Assembly (NCBI GenBank): GCA_023678885.1
Contig: CM042997.1
Span: 29,084,064-29,148,063, forward strand
Source of the DNA: Pogostemon cablin
Taxonomy: Eukaryota > Streptophyta > Magnoliopsida > Lamiales > Lamiaceae
DNA: 64,000 nucleotides
Reading direction: 5' to 3'
Of this stretch, positions 23,358 to 35,035 are shown one piece after another. The notes below the pieces were generated by a model that was not told the DNA's origin, did not search any database, and was given only the letters and a program-made list of their open reading frames with translations. The stretch's first letter is position 1, and the number at the start of each line of letters is the position of its first letter. A program made the position numbers and the translations under genes.

Positions 23358-24423
23358 ATTGTAGGAATTAATTAAAATAATTAATTAAATTAATTGGATT
23401 TAATTAGTTAGTAAGGGTTAACAATTAATCACCAATTAAATGAGTGTATCGGGTGAGTGTAATTTGCTCATCTACTGGAGAGGTTATGTGAGGTATAATG
23501 GGAATTAATATGAAATTATTGTCTCGTGGGAGGAAAATCTTCAAAAATCGGATCAAGCCGGAAGACGAATCCTTTCATAAATGCTGATTGGAGTAGGTTT
23601 GTTGAATATGGACGCAATAACCCTCCATAATTGCTGATTAGAAGAAATCACTCAATCAGTAATCAAATCATTATATGTGCTGATTAGAAGAAATCACGCA
23701 ATCAGCAATTAATATGTCACAATCACCATTATGGCTGAGTGGAATGGTACACCTATAAATAGGATCATTCACCATTCATTCAAACACACCACAATCAACA
23801 AGCATTTGCATCACAAAGCATTTGCATCTTAGTTAACAATCCAGTTCTTCATCTTCTTTCGTTCGTCGAAGTTCCAACGATTGCGGTGCTGCCTCACCGG
23901 AAAGAAAAAGCCATTTTACATTTGGGGAAGATCCGCCAAGATCGGAGCACTACCGGGGCGTATTTCTTCTTGCGGGAAGAGGTTCTACCTTGACTCGACT
24001 TCTACACGTTGTTCTCTTGAAGATTTTGTACAAGGTGTAAGAAGATCATCTGATTCTTCTCCTTTAATTTCATTTGTAATCTTGGTAGTAATATATTTAG
24101 TACATTCTCCCTTCTACATTTCTATCCATAATATTGTAAAGTGATTGCGAAAAGGAAAAGCCGTTTTACCTTTGAGGAAGATCCGCCAAGACCGGAGCAC
24201 TACCGGGGCGTGTTTCTTCTTGCGGGAAGAGGTTCTATCTTGACTCGACTTCTACATTCTCTTCTCTTGAAGATTTTGTACAAAGGTGTAAGAAGATCCT
24301 CTGCTTCTTCTCCTTTGATTTCATTTGTAATCTTGGTTGTAATATATTTAGTACATTCTCCCTTCTATATTTCTATCAATAATATTGTAAAGTGATTGGT
24401 TGATGCACATATAAACCAACAAT
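23358..24423 (+). mobile_element. Putative solo LTR with non-TG/CA ends and an internal tandem duplication
   Basis: The ends are near-inverted (TATTGTAGG at left, CCAACAATA at right) and flanked by the 6 bp direct repeat ATTTAT (23352-23357 and 24424-24429). A good TATA box (CTATAAATAGGA, 23753) is followed by a leader-like segment rich in CA and CTT, as in a retroelement U3/R. The last half is a 250 bp tandem duplication. Similar short open frames at 23881-24144 and 24141-24395 are products of that duplication and match no protein I know. An alternative is a TG...CA LTR with a decayed target duplication. Confidence 0.5.
23894..24396. repeat. Two-copy tandem repeat, period about 250 bp
   Basis: Shared blocks such as GAAGATCCGCCAAGA, TGCGGGAAGAGGTTCTA and GTACATTCTCCCTTCTA recur with an offset of 250-253 bases. 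By eye the copies are about 90% identical. Confidence 0.9.
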
Positions 24424-24565
24424 ATTTATAAGAAAAATGCGCATGACAATACATGTATAAAAATTATTAATTGATGTGTGTGAAAATATAAAAATGGAGA
24501 GAATATAGTATTAGTAAAAGAAATACCAGAATATATGAAACATTAGAGAAAAGAAAAAAATATTA

Positions 24566-25176
24566 CTCCCTTCGTCCCGGGTATTTTTACCCATTTGTAT
24601 GGGCACGGAGATTAAGACGTTTTATTTTTTTAACATATAATGTAAGAGAAAGTAGGGATAAATTAGTAATTTAAAAAGAAAAGGTGAATAAAGTTATTGA
24701 GAATCAAGAACGTCTTTCAACGAAATTGAATAAGCTCTCTCTTTCTTTAAGAATCAGGTCCCTTATGCCTGTGGCATCCTTGGAAGAAAGCTTTGAGTGT
24801 CCACTTGGCAATGAAAGGCAATTAAATACGAGTATTCTCTCCCTTAGCCCAAGTATCATATTTGGTTATTTACTAACAATCCACCCTTCTCCGCCAAAGG
24901 GGGATTTTAGTGGCCCAAGCACTTATTTGTTGAGGAGAAATGAATCCAATTCGGAGCTGTTGGTGTTTATACTGATCGATCATAGAATTCAAATTCGGAT
25001 TTATTCTGATTAAGCTTCCTTCCTGATGAATAAAGTGTAAAAAAATAATTAAAGTTGGGATTGTAAAAAGTACTAGTTAATAAAATATTACGTATTTTTG
25101 CCAAAAATGGAATGGGTAAAAATACGTGGGACACCCCAAAATGGAAAGTGGGTAAAAATACGTGGGACGGAGGGAG
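24566..25176. mobile_element. Stowaway-type MITE, family C copy 1, interrupted by organelle-like DNA
   Basis: Begins CTCCCTTCGTCCCGGGTATT and ends GGGTAAAAATACGTGGGACGGAGGGAG, with TA on both flanks (24564-24565 and 25177-25178). Compared with the uninterrupted copy at 25543-25832 it carries about 320 extra bases (about 24705-25024) between its GAGAAT and GATGAATAAAGT segments. Confidence 0.85.
24705..25024. other. Insert inside the MITE: chloroplast rpoB/rpoC1 junction fragment plus a second unidentified segment
   Basis: On the minus strand 25024-24901 reads the rpoB tail RKEA followed by TAA (25012-25010), then the chloroplast spacer, then the rpoC1 start ATG (24983-24981) and MIDQYKHQQLRIGFISPQQI, continuing SAWATKI before the match breaks. 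This identifies nuclear plastid DNA. The remaining segment (24705-24900) is also less AT-rich than its surroundings, but I cannot name its source. The 109-codon plus-strand frame over the insert is fortuitous. Confidence 0.8.
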
Positions 25177-25454
25177 TAATTAAAAAAGAGTATATAAGAA
25201 TAAAAAATTTAAAAAAAAGGACACCATAACATACCTTAACGGATGGGTTTAACCAGAGTGTAATGAACGTATAAATGGTCTTTTTTTTAAACACAATTTA
25301 AAATAGAGACAAAGACATACTATATGAGACTATAAATTAAGAAGGACAAAAAGTGATAATTTTATAATGACTATTTGGGCGGAATGGATGGAGTATACTT
25401 GTAAAGTGATAATGTTATTTCATGAACAATTTATAGTATAAATAAAAAGTTATA

Positions 25455-26037
25455 CTCCTTCCGTCCCACGTATTTTTACCCACTTTTCATTTTGGGGTGT
25501 CCCACGTATTTTTACCCATTCCATTTTCGGCAAAAATACATACTCCCTCCGTTCCGGGTATTTTTACCTGTTTGTACGGGCACGGAAATTAACACGTTTT
25601 ATTTTTTTAATATATAATGTAAGAGAAAGTAGTGATAAATTAGTAATTTAAAAAGAAAAAGTGAATAAAATTATTGGAAATTATGAATAAAGTATAAAAA
25701 AGTAATTAAAGTTGTTGGGGTTGTAAAAAGTAGGTAATAAAATATTATGTATTTTTGCCAAAAATGGAATGGGTAAAAATACGTGAGACACCCTAAAATG
25801 AAAATGGGTAAAAATACGTGGGACGGAGGGAGTAATATTTTATTATCTACTTTTTACAATCCCAACAACTTTAATTACTTTTTTACACTTTATTCATCAT
25901 TCCCAATAACTTTATTCACTTTTTCTTTTTAAATTACTAATTTATCACGACTTTCTCTTACATTATATATCAAAAAAATAAAACGTCTTAATCTCCGTGC
26001 CCGTACAAACGGGTAAAAATACCCGGGACGGAGGGAG
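25455..26037. mobile_element. Stowaway-type MITE, family C copy 2 (inverted), split by copy 3
   Basis: The left part (25455-25540) and right part (25835-26037) together are the reverse complement of family C. They are interrupted exactly at a TA by copy 3. Outer ends CTCCTTCCGTCCCACG and CCCGGGACGGAGGGAG are flanked by TA. Confidence 0.88.
25543..25832. mobile_element. Stowaway-type MITE, family C copy 3, inserted into copy 2
   Basis: 290 bp, from CTCCCTCCGTTCCGGGTATT to TACGTGGGACGGAGGGAG, flanked by TA (25541-25542 and 25833-25834). It is the uninterrupted reference for the family in this window. Confidence 0.9.
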
Positions 26038-26039
26038 TA

Positions 26040-26998
26040 ACATTTTATAGCAAAAGTGATAACGCTTTATAGCGAAAGTGAAAATATTTTTTAAAAGTGT
26101 AAAATTGTCTCACGTAAGATGATCACACAAGACTTATCCTAAAATGATCTCAATTGTTAGTTTTAATTTTAAATTAATTTCTACCATAAAATTAAATTAT
26201 TAAATTTAAATAAAATAACCATTGACCAGTACCCTATTTAAATTATCAACACATGATGTACTCTAAAATTACCCTTAAAATAGATGTGAATTTTGAAAAT
26301 CATTTTAAAAAAACAAAATATGCAAACAATATTTACCCTTAGTTTTGAATTAAGTTGTTATTTCTTTATCTATTTAGCCATTCTATATAACAAATAAAGA
26401 AAGTGCAAAGTGAGATTTGAGAATGATGAGTGGTGGGTATTTTAACTATCTTTCATGAATTTCAGTTGGTTGTTGTGATAATTGTATTACCATATAATCT
26501 ATATTCGAAGTGAGTTGAACCATTAATTCACACATGCATACATCATAATTCTGGTTACATGATATATTAATCGATGAAAGTAATTTCAAACAAGTATGCT
26601 AATATAATTCAAGTATATTTATTTGAATTTAAAATGTGCTTTTAATAAATTATTTCATAACTCTCCATTCACTATATGTTAGAAAAATACTAGTATATTT
26701 TAACGATTAATAAATTATTTATATAATAATTATATTTTAATACATCTTACACATTTTCTCACATAATCATCCACTCACAAGATTATTCTCTCCAAACAAT
26801 TGTTGGTAATTACTGAAAAGAGGAGTTGGAAAGTAAATCAGAAAACAGGGTAAATTTAGTATATTTAAAAAGTTAAATCTATAAAAATGAAGCTGTAATC
26901 ATGTCACTTACTAAAATCCTGTAATTGATCTGTAAAATTTAAACTCCGATGTGACCCTGTTTTAACTTGTTATTACGTTTGTAATTATATGTTACTAT
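26040..26998. other. AT-rich intergenic DNA, nothing recognised
   Basis: I see no open frame, RNA gene or paired repeat in this stretch. Confidence 0.6.
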
Positions 26999-27008
26999 AT
27001 TTTATATG

Positions 27009-27191
27009 GCAAAAGCTCCTGTGCGCCCGGAGACACGGAAAGATGCTCCGTGTCCCCATGTGAACACAACCCTCCCCTCCATTCCTATTTAAACCTATGT
27101 ATTGCTAGGGGTTTAAATTGTAAAGGGGCATGAAAATTGTCAAGGCGCACGGAATGTGTTCCGTGCGCCCGGGTGCACAAGAGTCTCACTC
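27009..27191. mobile_element. 183 bp MULE-type MITE with terminal hairpins
   Basis: The left end GCAAAAGCTCCTGTGCGCCC and right end CCGGGTGCACAAGAGTCTCA are imperfect inverted repeats. Each end also folds on itself (GACACGGA...TCCGTGTC and GCGCACGGAA...TTCCGTGCGC). A perfect 10 bp duplication, ATTTTATATG, flanks it (26999-27008 and 27192-27201), which fits Mutator-type insertion. Confidence 0.8.
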
Positions 27192-27804
27192 ATTTTATAT
27201 GTTAATATAATTATAGTTGTAATTATGAATATTTTTATTTAATTAAAGCACATATTTTATTTGACAAAATCTCTTTTAAACATCTTTTAAACGATGTTTA
27301 TGTGAGACAGATTGTGAAACGCTTTAAAATATGATTATTATATAGTAAGTAAAGTATAATCATTAGTTATTAGTATTACTAGCTAAAGTGTATTTTTTTA
27401 AAAGTATGATTAATGATGCATTAGAGTATAATTTTAATCAGTTGTAATACGATGATTCACTGAAAATATATTTTAACTATCAATAAATGTATTTTACACA
27501 TTTTAATTATGGATCGATATATCTCACAATTTATTTCATATATACTCATTTCGTGTGCATTTTATTTATAGTGTAATATAGTGATTGAAATCATTCAGAT
27601 ACATTGAGATAAAATCCATTTTTGTCTCATAAGTTTGGTCATGTACAATTTTATTTTAGAAAAGATAAGTTTTTGGATATTTGTCCCTACTATATTTATA
27701 ATTGCATCAATATTATCCTGTTTTCACCAAAAAATGAAAATTTTGCCGAAATCAAGCACATGCATGCCATGTAACCATTAGATTTGGCATTTTTCGGCGA
27801 ACAC

Positions 27805-28365
27805 AGAGATTATGATGAATGAAATGAGCGTCATGATGAAAGAATGAACATCATATTGAGGGAAATTAAACAAGTATTATAATGAAGGAAATGAGTATCA
27901 TGATAAAAAAAAAGAGCACCATGATTAGGTAAATGAACATCGAGTTAAATGCGCTTTTAGTCCCATATCTTTTGCCAAATTCAATTTTCATCCCAAATAA
28001 CTTAAAATTTTCGTTTTAGTCTCGCAGCTATCTCAAAATTTTAGATTTCGTCACATAAATAAATTTTCATAGCAAATTGTTCCATAATTCTTGAAAAAAT
28101 TTCAAACTTCCAAAATCTGGAACAATTTTGAAAATTTTGTAGAGTTAAATTGGGACGATTTTGAAAAAATTTCAGAAGTTATGCGATGAAAAATTAGTTG
28201 TGGGACGAAATCTAAAATTTTGAGATAGCTACGGGATTAAACCGAAAATTTTAAGTAATTTGGGATGAAAATCAAATTTGATAAAAGTTATAGGACTGAA
28301 AGTGCATTTAACTTAATGAGCATCATAATAAAGAAAAATGAACGTAATGGTGAAAGAAAAAAGCA
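27805..28365. repeat. Degenerate minisatellite (AATGARCATCATGATGAAAG-like units), interrupted by a MITE
   Basis: Imperfect units occur at 27815-27942 (for example AATGAGCGTCATGATGAAAG and AATGAACATCATATTGAGGG) and resume at 28315-28365. The palindromic MITE 27943-28313 separates the two groups. Confidence 0.6.
27943..28313. mobile_element. Palindromic MITE (371 bp), about 110 bp inverted arms
   Basis: The left arm AGTTAAATGCGCTTTTAGTC is mirrored by GGACTGAAAGTGCATTTAACT, and pairing continues for about 110 bp through CGAAATCTAAAATTTTGAGA. The flanks AATGAACATC and AATGAGCATC could be a 10 bp target duplication, but similar words recur in the surrounding minisatellite, so that is uncertain. 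Confidence 0.85.
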
Positions 28366-29379
28366 TAAAAACTCTCATTCACACCCCAAACTATGTGAAA
28401 ATGAGTCATAACCCTAATTTAGGCCTCAAATTAATAATTTATGCAAGTCTTAAATTAAAAATACTCCATGAATAAATAAATAATACAACAACAAATAACA
28501 AACAAACTCATATCCAAATCAAAATATGGGGTTTCTAGGCTGTTTGTGTTTTAGTTTTTTTTTTGTTCTTTCAAGTTTAGGATTATGTAATTCATTCCTT
28601 ATTTTAATTGAGGTTTAGTAAAATCAAATGATATAAATCTCATTTACTTTTTACGCACATCACATCCTATATTATCAGATACATATACTCTTACCTATTG
28701 ATTTGACATAAAGTTAAAATATACTATATTTAAATTCTTTCAAAACATATATCGATTTAGATTTACTAAATTAATCCTAAATCAATTTTTTTTTATTTAC
28801 ACCCAAAACAAATACTAAGAGTATAGAGAACGAAGAGAGAAATGGGTAACAGAGTACGAGTATATATAAGAGCAAACAATGGGTAAGAGAGTACCAGTAT
28901 AATAGCAAACAAGTCTTGTATGTGGAATATAACATGTTTTATTTCTTTATTAATTCAATAAATTATTTGAAAATTAGTCATTACCTAAAATGGTTATGTT
29001 TTTTTTTTTTAATTTTAATTTGTACACCAAGTCTCCAATTTAGTGGATCCATTTTTATCTCTAATTTAAAACTTACATTAAAATTTTGTTTAAATTTAAT
29101 GCTAAAAATGAAAGGAATTAGTATAATTATATTGCTAGGTAATTAAGGATTAAATCTGTTTCCAATTATACTTGTCAAATACATAATAAATACTGTGGGA
29201 TAAAAAATACATGATGTGTGATATTGATATTACATTGTCCCCAAAGTAAATAATTATAATAAAAGTCAATATTTTGAAGCGAATCAAAGTTTGATTTATG
29301 CAGATAATTAATATTAATTAACTCTACCATAACTAAGAATGGCGTTTGAACTATACTCCTATATAGCAGTTAATTTGCA
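28366..29379. other. AT-rich intergenic DNA, nothing recognised
   Basis: The 76-codon frame at 28916-29146 is low-complexity (Phe, Ile, Leu, Asn rich) and is not supported as a gene. Confidence 0.6.
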
Positions 29380-29512
29380 TTTCCCACGGTTGTGCTTGCT
29401 AGAGCCAAATCCATGTCAAAGGCAGGATTCGAACCCTCACCCTGCAGCAACCAAGCTCAGTTGAAATGTCTTTCCACCCTCCCCTCTACCACTTGAGCTA
29501 TGTCCTAGGGGC
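29380..29512 (-). mobile_element. tRNA-derived SINE (head region)
   Basis: On the minus strand an A-box-like TAGCTCAAGTGGTAGAG (29500-29484) and a B-box GGTTCGAATCC (29435-29425) are spaced as in pol III promoters. There is no acceptor-stem pairing or CCA context for a real tRNA. The 3' end and poly(A) tail are not clear. Confidence 0.6.
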
Positions 29513-30756
29513 AATATATGCATTTAATGATTCTACAAGAAGTTTATATGCGTTGTAGTCTGTCCAATTAATGTATTTATTCACAGTACATGGGTTAAAG
29601 AAAATTTTATTTTTTCATGTGATGTAAGATAAGTAGTAATATTTTAAGTAAATTGATAAGAAAATGTGAATAAAGTTATTTAATTTTTAGATAAAATATA
29701 TAGAAAATTAGTAGGTGATAGTATATTTTAGTGTTGTGCGACTGTAGGATGTTTTAATATGGTGTAGTGTTATTATTTTACCATAACGTTAATTATAAAT
29801 TATATAGACCACACATATTTAAAATTTAGATTTTAAATTTATTAACAATGAATATATGAAGAGTTAATTTGAAACGTTTATAAATAACTAATGGGGCAAC
29901 TATCAGTAGCACCAGAATTACTAAAGATGTGGTGTTTACTAAATAACCCTCAATACATTTTAAGAGGGTATTTTAGTCTTATTAATTAAGATATTTTAAT
30001 TTAAATTTTTATGAGATATGTCTAACATTTTTATGGTGTAATTTTATTCACGAGTAGTTTCAAATGTTTCTCTTTGTTGTGATGGAATCGAATAATATTC
30101 TGCTAACAAATTAAATATATCAGTATATGCTTATATTGATTAAACATCTAATTAATCAACTGATAATAATAGATATAGCCTTTAGCCTCATTTGGTAGGT
30201 AACACGAAATAAAGTGGGTATAGAATGTCAATCAAAAATTATGGCAGTTTTATCAAAAATTTAATTTAATTTAATTTATTTATATAATGTGTGGACCAGT
30301 GATATGGGTATATATTGCATTGCACCTCGTCCTAGAAGGTTCGAAGAAATAAATAAAATAAAGAATTATGGGTAGTTTTATGCGGCCAATAGACAACTAC
30401 TAGTGAAACAAATTCTTTACTTCATGTGTAATTGTCTCAAGCTAATATATTAATTAGTTGCAAAATTAAAAATATTAGTTAGTTAGAAAAAATACAAAAC
30501 GCAAGGGTCTAAGTAGTGTTTATTCTGTCATTATATGGAAAATAAACAAGTAATTAACTAATGTTGCACCAAATAAAAGCATATAAATGGAAATTACAAT
30601 AAAATATGAAGATATAAACGTTTAAAAATCATTATATAAACGTTTAAAGAGTGAAAATGATTTTTCTAGTTGGTCTAAAAATTCTTATTATTGTATTAAT
30701 TAACTATGCTTTTAGTCATGCTCTCTGTCTGCACTGACTTTTATGAGGTACTAAAG
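29513..30756. other. AT-rich intergenic DNA, nothing recognised
   Basis: No open frame or repeat structure that I can support. Confidence 0.6.
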
Positions 30757-30758
30757 TA

Positions 30759-31031
30759 CTCCCTCTGTCCCAAATTCAAGTTCACGTTTACTGTAGATAT
30801 GGAGTTTAAGAAAAATAAAATTTTGACTTACTTTTGAGGGTAGTATGGTATTTTTGGGTAATAAATAAATGATAAAGTATGTTATGTGTGTTAAAAATAT
30901 GATGACAAATTTGAAATTAAAGTATGTTAGAGGGATATTAGTTTGTTGTTTTTTCCTTTTATGGAAGTGTGAAGTTGAATTTGAGACGGACCAAAATGAA
31001 AAGTGTGAAGTTGAAATTGGAACAGAGGGAG
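30759..31031. mobile_element. Stowaway-type MITE, family A copy 2
   Basis: 273 bp, from CTCCCTCTGTCCCAAATTCA to GGAACAGAGGGAG, flanked by TA. It matches 4770-5036 along its whole length, for example GGGTAATAAATAAATGATAA. The 63-codon frame over it is not a gene. Confidence 0.88.
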
Positions 31032-31230
31032 TATATGTTATCCGTAAACTTTTTGAGTAAATCTCTTACCCTAAGTAATAGTATTTTCCTTTTAAAAAAA
31101 ATGGAAATTGCAATAAAATATGAAGATATAGCTGGAAATCTCATATAAGTTGTATACCTCCCTGATCAAACTCGCAGATTAAAAGGGTGGAACTTATATA
31201 CATATATTGTTTAATATGGCATCGAAATGC

Positions 31231-31231
<1 letters not shown>

Positions 31232-31325
<94 letters not shown>
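31232..31325. repeat. (AT)n microsatellite, about 47 units
   Basis: Uninterrupted AT dinucleotides. Length is likely to vary between individuals and assemblies. Confidence 0.97.
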
Positions 31326-31326
<1 letters not shown>

Positions 31327-31651
31327 TCAAAAATTATAACCCATGGTTTTGTTTCCTCCTTTAATATATAAATTCTTGTGGAAATTCATTAATTAATTGC
31401 AAAACGTCAAACCCAAACTGCGTGCCACTTATTATCTTTGGCAAACGTGCCATAACAAAGTCAAAAAGTAAAACTTGTAAAAGAAAAACAACAACAATAA
31501 TTAAACAAGTAAAATCTCAAAATAAGAAAATCCATAATAACGGCTGCTGGTTGGGTTGGTGTGGAAACCTTATTTAATTAACTGCTTGTGTATATCCTTC
31601 GATTGATATAATTTTTTTTTTTTTATCTTTAGTGTGTGTTTTTATTTTTAG

Positions 31652-31834
31652 AGATATAATTATAATTTTATTATTGTGGTTTATGATATAATTATCCCTT
31701 AGAGTTTAGGGTTTAGGGTATAATTATAATTTTACCCTTGTGGTTTAGGGTATAATTATTCCCTAAGGTTTAGGGTATAATTATAATTTTACCCTTGTGG
31801 TTTAGGGTATAATTATCCCCTAGGATTTAGGGTA
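31652..31834. repeat. Minisatellite, period about 58 bp, containing TTTAGGG words
   Basis: About three units built from GTTTAGGGTATAATTATAAT and TTTTACCCTTGTG. TTTAGGGTTTAGGG near 31705 equals two plant telomere units, but the array as a whole is not telomeric. Confidence 0.85.
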
Positions 31835-33895
31835 AAATAGTCATTTAAATAAAATAAATTTAAAAATAAAATAAAAAAACAACATTAATAAAGGAGTATG
31901 AATTAATTAAGAAGGGTGGGGACCAAGATTGTACCAATTCAACTGGTACAATCGGTTGCACACTAGTCCCTCTCTTTAATTAATAATGGAAAATCCTCTG
32001 CATAATCTTTCCCTTCCTTTTTGGAATTTTAGTGTGGAATTCATTCCTCTTAATCAAAAATACTGATTGCAGATTTTTCTTCTCCCCTAGATTTTCAATT
32101 AAAAGATTTTGTACTTTAAAAAAATATTAGTAATAATTTTCTTGTGATCAAAAGATCTTTTTGTGCATGTGGTATGCGTTTTCATTTGTCATGATCTTAA
32201 GCAGATTAGTGTTTGAATCCCTCCAATTCCCTTGTGGGTTTTATTGTTGTGTTTCTAAATCGACTTGAGGGCAACTATGGTGACATCTTTTTAGATATAT
32301 TACTATTTTGTTTTTATATCTCTCATCCACTTACAATTAATTTGAAAACTACGTACGTTGCTGTTTGCTTACAATATTTTTATTTTCTTTAATTGGTACC
32401 AACATAAACATTTTTCTCTTCATCTTACAATATTTATAATTAAAAGTTACCTTGCAAGAGACTTTTTGTGGTAGAGACCCTAAGCCCTGCAAAATACCTT
32501 GGAATTTACATTATTAAAATTATTTTCAAATGAATTAAAATGTGTGTGTTCAATGAATGCAGTGAAAATAAGTGTTTTATAGTGATAATTTTAGTTAACT
32601 ACAAAATATGGAAATGGATTGTGTGTAAGAAATAGTGGTAAGTTATGGTGGAAGTGAGTTTAGTTGAGCACATGCAATGAATCCTCAGACAAAGATTTGG
32701 TCATTTGGACTCTCTTTCTCCACTTCCACTTTCTTGTCCTATTCGCATCACAAACCATTATTTCACATCCAAACCTACTATCCAACCCTAAATTTTGTAT
32801 TAATTTGTAGGATGTGAAAAGTGTAATTTGACACATATATAAATCAGAATTTTTTAAAAGTGTAATTACACAAAAGAGTAAAATTTAATTTAAATTACTC
32901 ATATTTATGCATACACGACAACCAAACATAGTAAGCTTATGGTCATATATTACTATATATCTTGTATACTTTACTTTTCTTTTCTTTTAAAAAAAAATTG
33001 CATTCATTCATTAATATATACAGACGGATCGGACAACATCTCATATTATTTTACTTTTAAATGCTCTGTGAATTGTTTAGTGATAAAATGTAACAACTCA
33101 TGAGCTTCTAGTTACTTTTCTTTTTTCCTTCTTGAATTGGAATAGTTACTGATTTTCTTTTTGTTATGATATATATTCTGACAATATTATATAATATAAT
33201 ATGATATGATTTGGAGGATAATACCATAAGTGGGTCAATCCACTTTGAAAAAGTTTAAGGCCAAGATTGTTTATTCCATGAATCAGTACTAATTATTGGT
33301 GATATTGGCCACCGTAAATGTTACACGTTCAAAATATCACCTTCAACGTTTTACACCCTTTGAGTGCGCTTACTATTTTATTTATTTATTTATTTTTTTA
33401 TTCCACAAAGTTTAATTATTAATAAAACTACGTCTTTTGATCATGCGGACTTCGTTTCAATATACTGTACCCTTTAATTTCTATTTTAGTATAACAAACT
33501 TTAATTTGCCAGACATAATTAAGTTGCCGAATATATAATAGTATGATATCCTTGAACTAGATTGTCATTAACAATTATTTTTGGGAGAATTTAAATATCA
33601 TTGATCTAACCACTTAATTTTATACTATTATTTATTTATATTTAAATGATCATTTTTAATCAAAATTCCCCTATCATTTTTTTATTGTTTTATTATTTAG
33701 TGTCGGTCAAGATATTGAAGCTCTCGACACATGATATTGACATCATGTCCGATATTATCGAATGTCGAATTCAATGTCGATCAAGATGTTGAAGCCCCTA
33801 TATAGGATATTCAAATTAGAAATTCGGTACTACAACGCACCGAATGTGAGATTCGGTGTCGAAACCCCAACATAGATTAATAATACAATTCAAAT

Positions 33896-33897
<2 letters not shown>

Positions 33898-33949
<52 letters not shown>
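33898..33949. repeat. (TA)n microsatellite followed by (TTTA)n
   Basis: Pure AT alternation, then TTTATTTATTTA. Confidence 0.95.
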
Positions 33950-33953
<4 letters not shown>

Positions 33954-34473
33954 TTATTTATTTATATTGATTGACACATTATTTTTCTGTATTCTAATTT
34001 AATTTTTCAGAATTTCATTTAATTTTATTTTAGAAAATAGTGTGCAACTTATTTACTCAACATTGACACGTGTATGATTCCATAATAAGTAAATTTGGAA
34101 AGGGACTAATTATATTTTTGGAATAAAGTTAAAGTTTTATAGTCGTAGATATGCCTTTAAATAAGTTGCCAATTTTTTTGAAATTCCATCTCCACATATG
34201 GGAATAAATCAGTTTTGATATCAACATTGTGCAAAAAAGTAGAATCCTTTTTTTGCTTTTGTTGTGGAGTGCTAAATTAAGCAGGATGCTTTGCGTATAA
34301 ATCATATATATATATATATATAATATATAATTATTCCCATAAAAACTCATTGATTACATTCTTATTATAAAGCACTTAAACTTGTGCTTTAACAGTCCAT
34401 GCGTTCCACTGCACTCTGCACCATTTTCACTTCAATTTTGAATAGTATTAGTTCCAAAATAAATTATTTACGC

Positions 34474-35035
34474 CAATGACGGACCCAGGATTTACGGTCA
34501 GGGGGCCCAAATTTACTACAGGGAACAATTGCGTGAGATCGTTCTTACATTTTCTTAGATAGTTATCACTTTTTATATAAGACATTAATAATTTTTATTA
34601 AAATTATTATTACCTTTTATTTATAGTACAAATTGTTCATGAAATCATACATTGAACTATTATCACTTATCTTTTTTATTAAAATGTTATCAATTTGTTA
34701 TCCATTTCATAGAATTAGAGAACAACAGAGAGAAAAAATATAAAGAAATATAAAAGAGTAAAAAGAAAATAAAAAAATTTATAAATATAAATATAAGAAA
34801 CATAAAATAAACTATAAAGAAAAAATAAATATAAGTAAAGGAAATAATAAACTAAAGAAAAAAAGAAAATAGCCTTGTTATTGCAAGGGATTGAACACGG
34901 GACATCCAAACTCATCGTGGAGGTGCAAGCTACTTGGCTATTAACAAAATTAGAGATTTATACTATATATATAGTAAATATTTTGGAATTCTCAGGGGGC
35001 CCAGTGCCCCCCCTGTCCCTACACTAGGTCCGTCC
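34474..35035. mobile_element. DNA transposon remnant with GACGGACC inverted ends
   Basis: The left end CAATGACGGACCCAGGATTT pairs with the right end CACTAGGTCCGTCC. The 6 bp repeat TTACGC flanks it (34468-34473 and 35036-35041). GGGGGGCCC blocks lie just inside both ends (34500, 34993). The interior is A-rich and non-coding. The superfamily is uncertain. Confidence 0.65.

Larger units (their letters stand above)
31326..34467. other. AT-rich intergenic DNA with minisatellite and microsatellite tracts
   Basis: Apart from the repeats listed separately (31652-31834 and 33898-33949) I see no gene. At 33700-33870 there is a patch of short direct and inverted repeats (TCAAGATATTGAAGC / TCAAGATGTTGAAGC and ATTCGGT...ACCGAAT) that looks like a decayed transposon piece. 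Confidence 0.55.

Noticed and set aside
23881..24395. Two similar open frames of 87 and 84 codons, looking like a tandem gene pair
   Set aside because: They result from the 250 bp duplication in an LTR-like repeat and resemble no protein family.
24684..25013. 109-codon open frame
   Set aside because: It spans MITE sequence and the antisense of the rpoB/rpoC1 insert; it is not a gene.
29425..29512. tRNA gene on the minus strand
   Set aside because: A- and B-boxes are present, but there is no acceptor stem or cloverleaf; a SINE head fits better.
31652..31834. Interstitial telomere repeat
   Set aside because: TTTAGGG appears as part of a longer AT-rich unit of about 58 bp; only two consecutive telomere units occur.
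32640..32750. Possible hairpin GTGGAAGTG ... CACTTCCAC
   Set aside because: Only about nine paired bases across an 80 nt loop; not meaningful without expression data.
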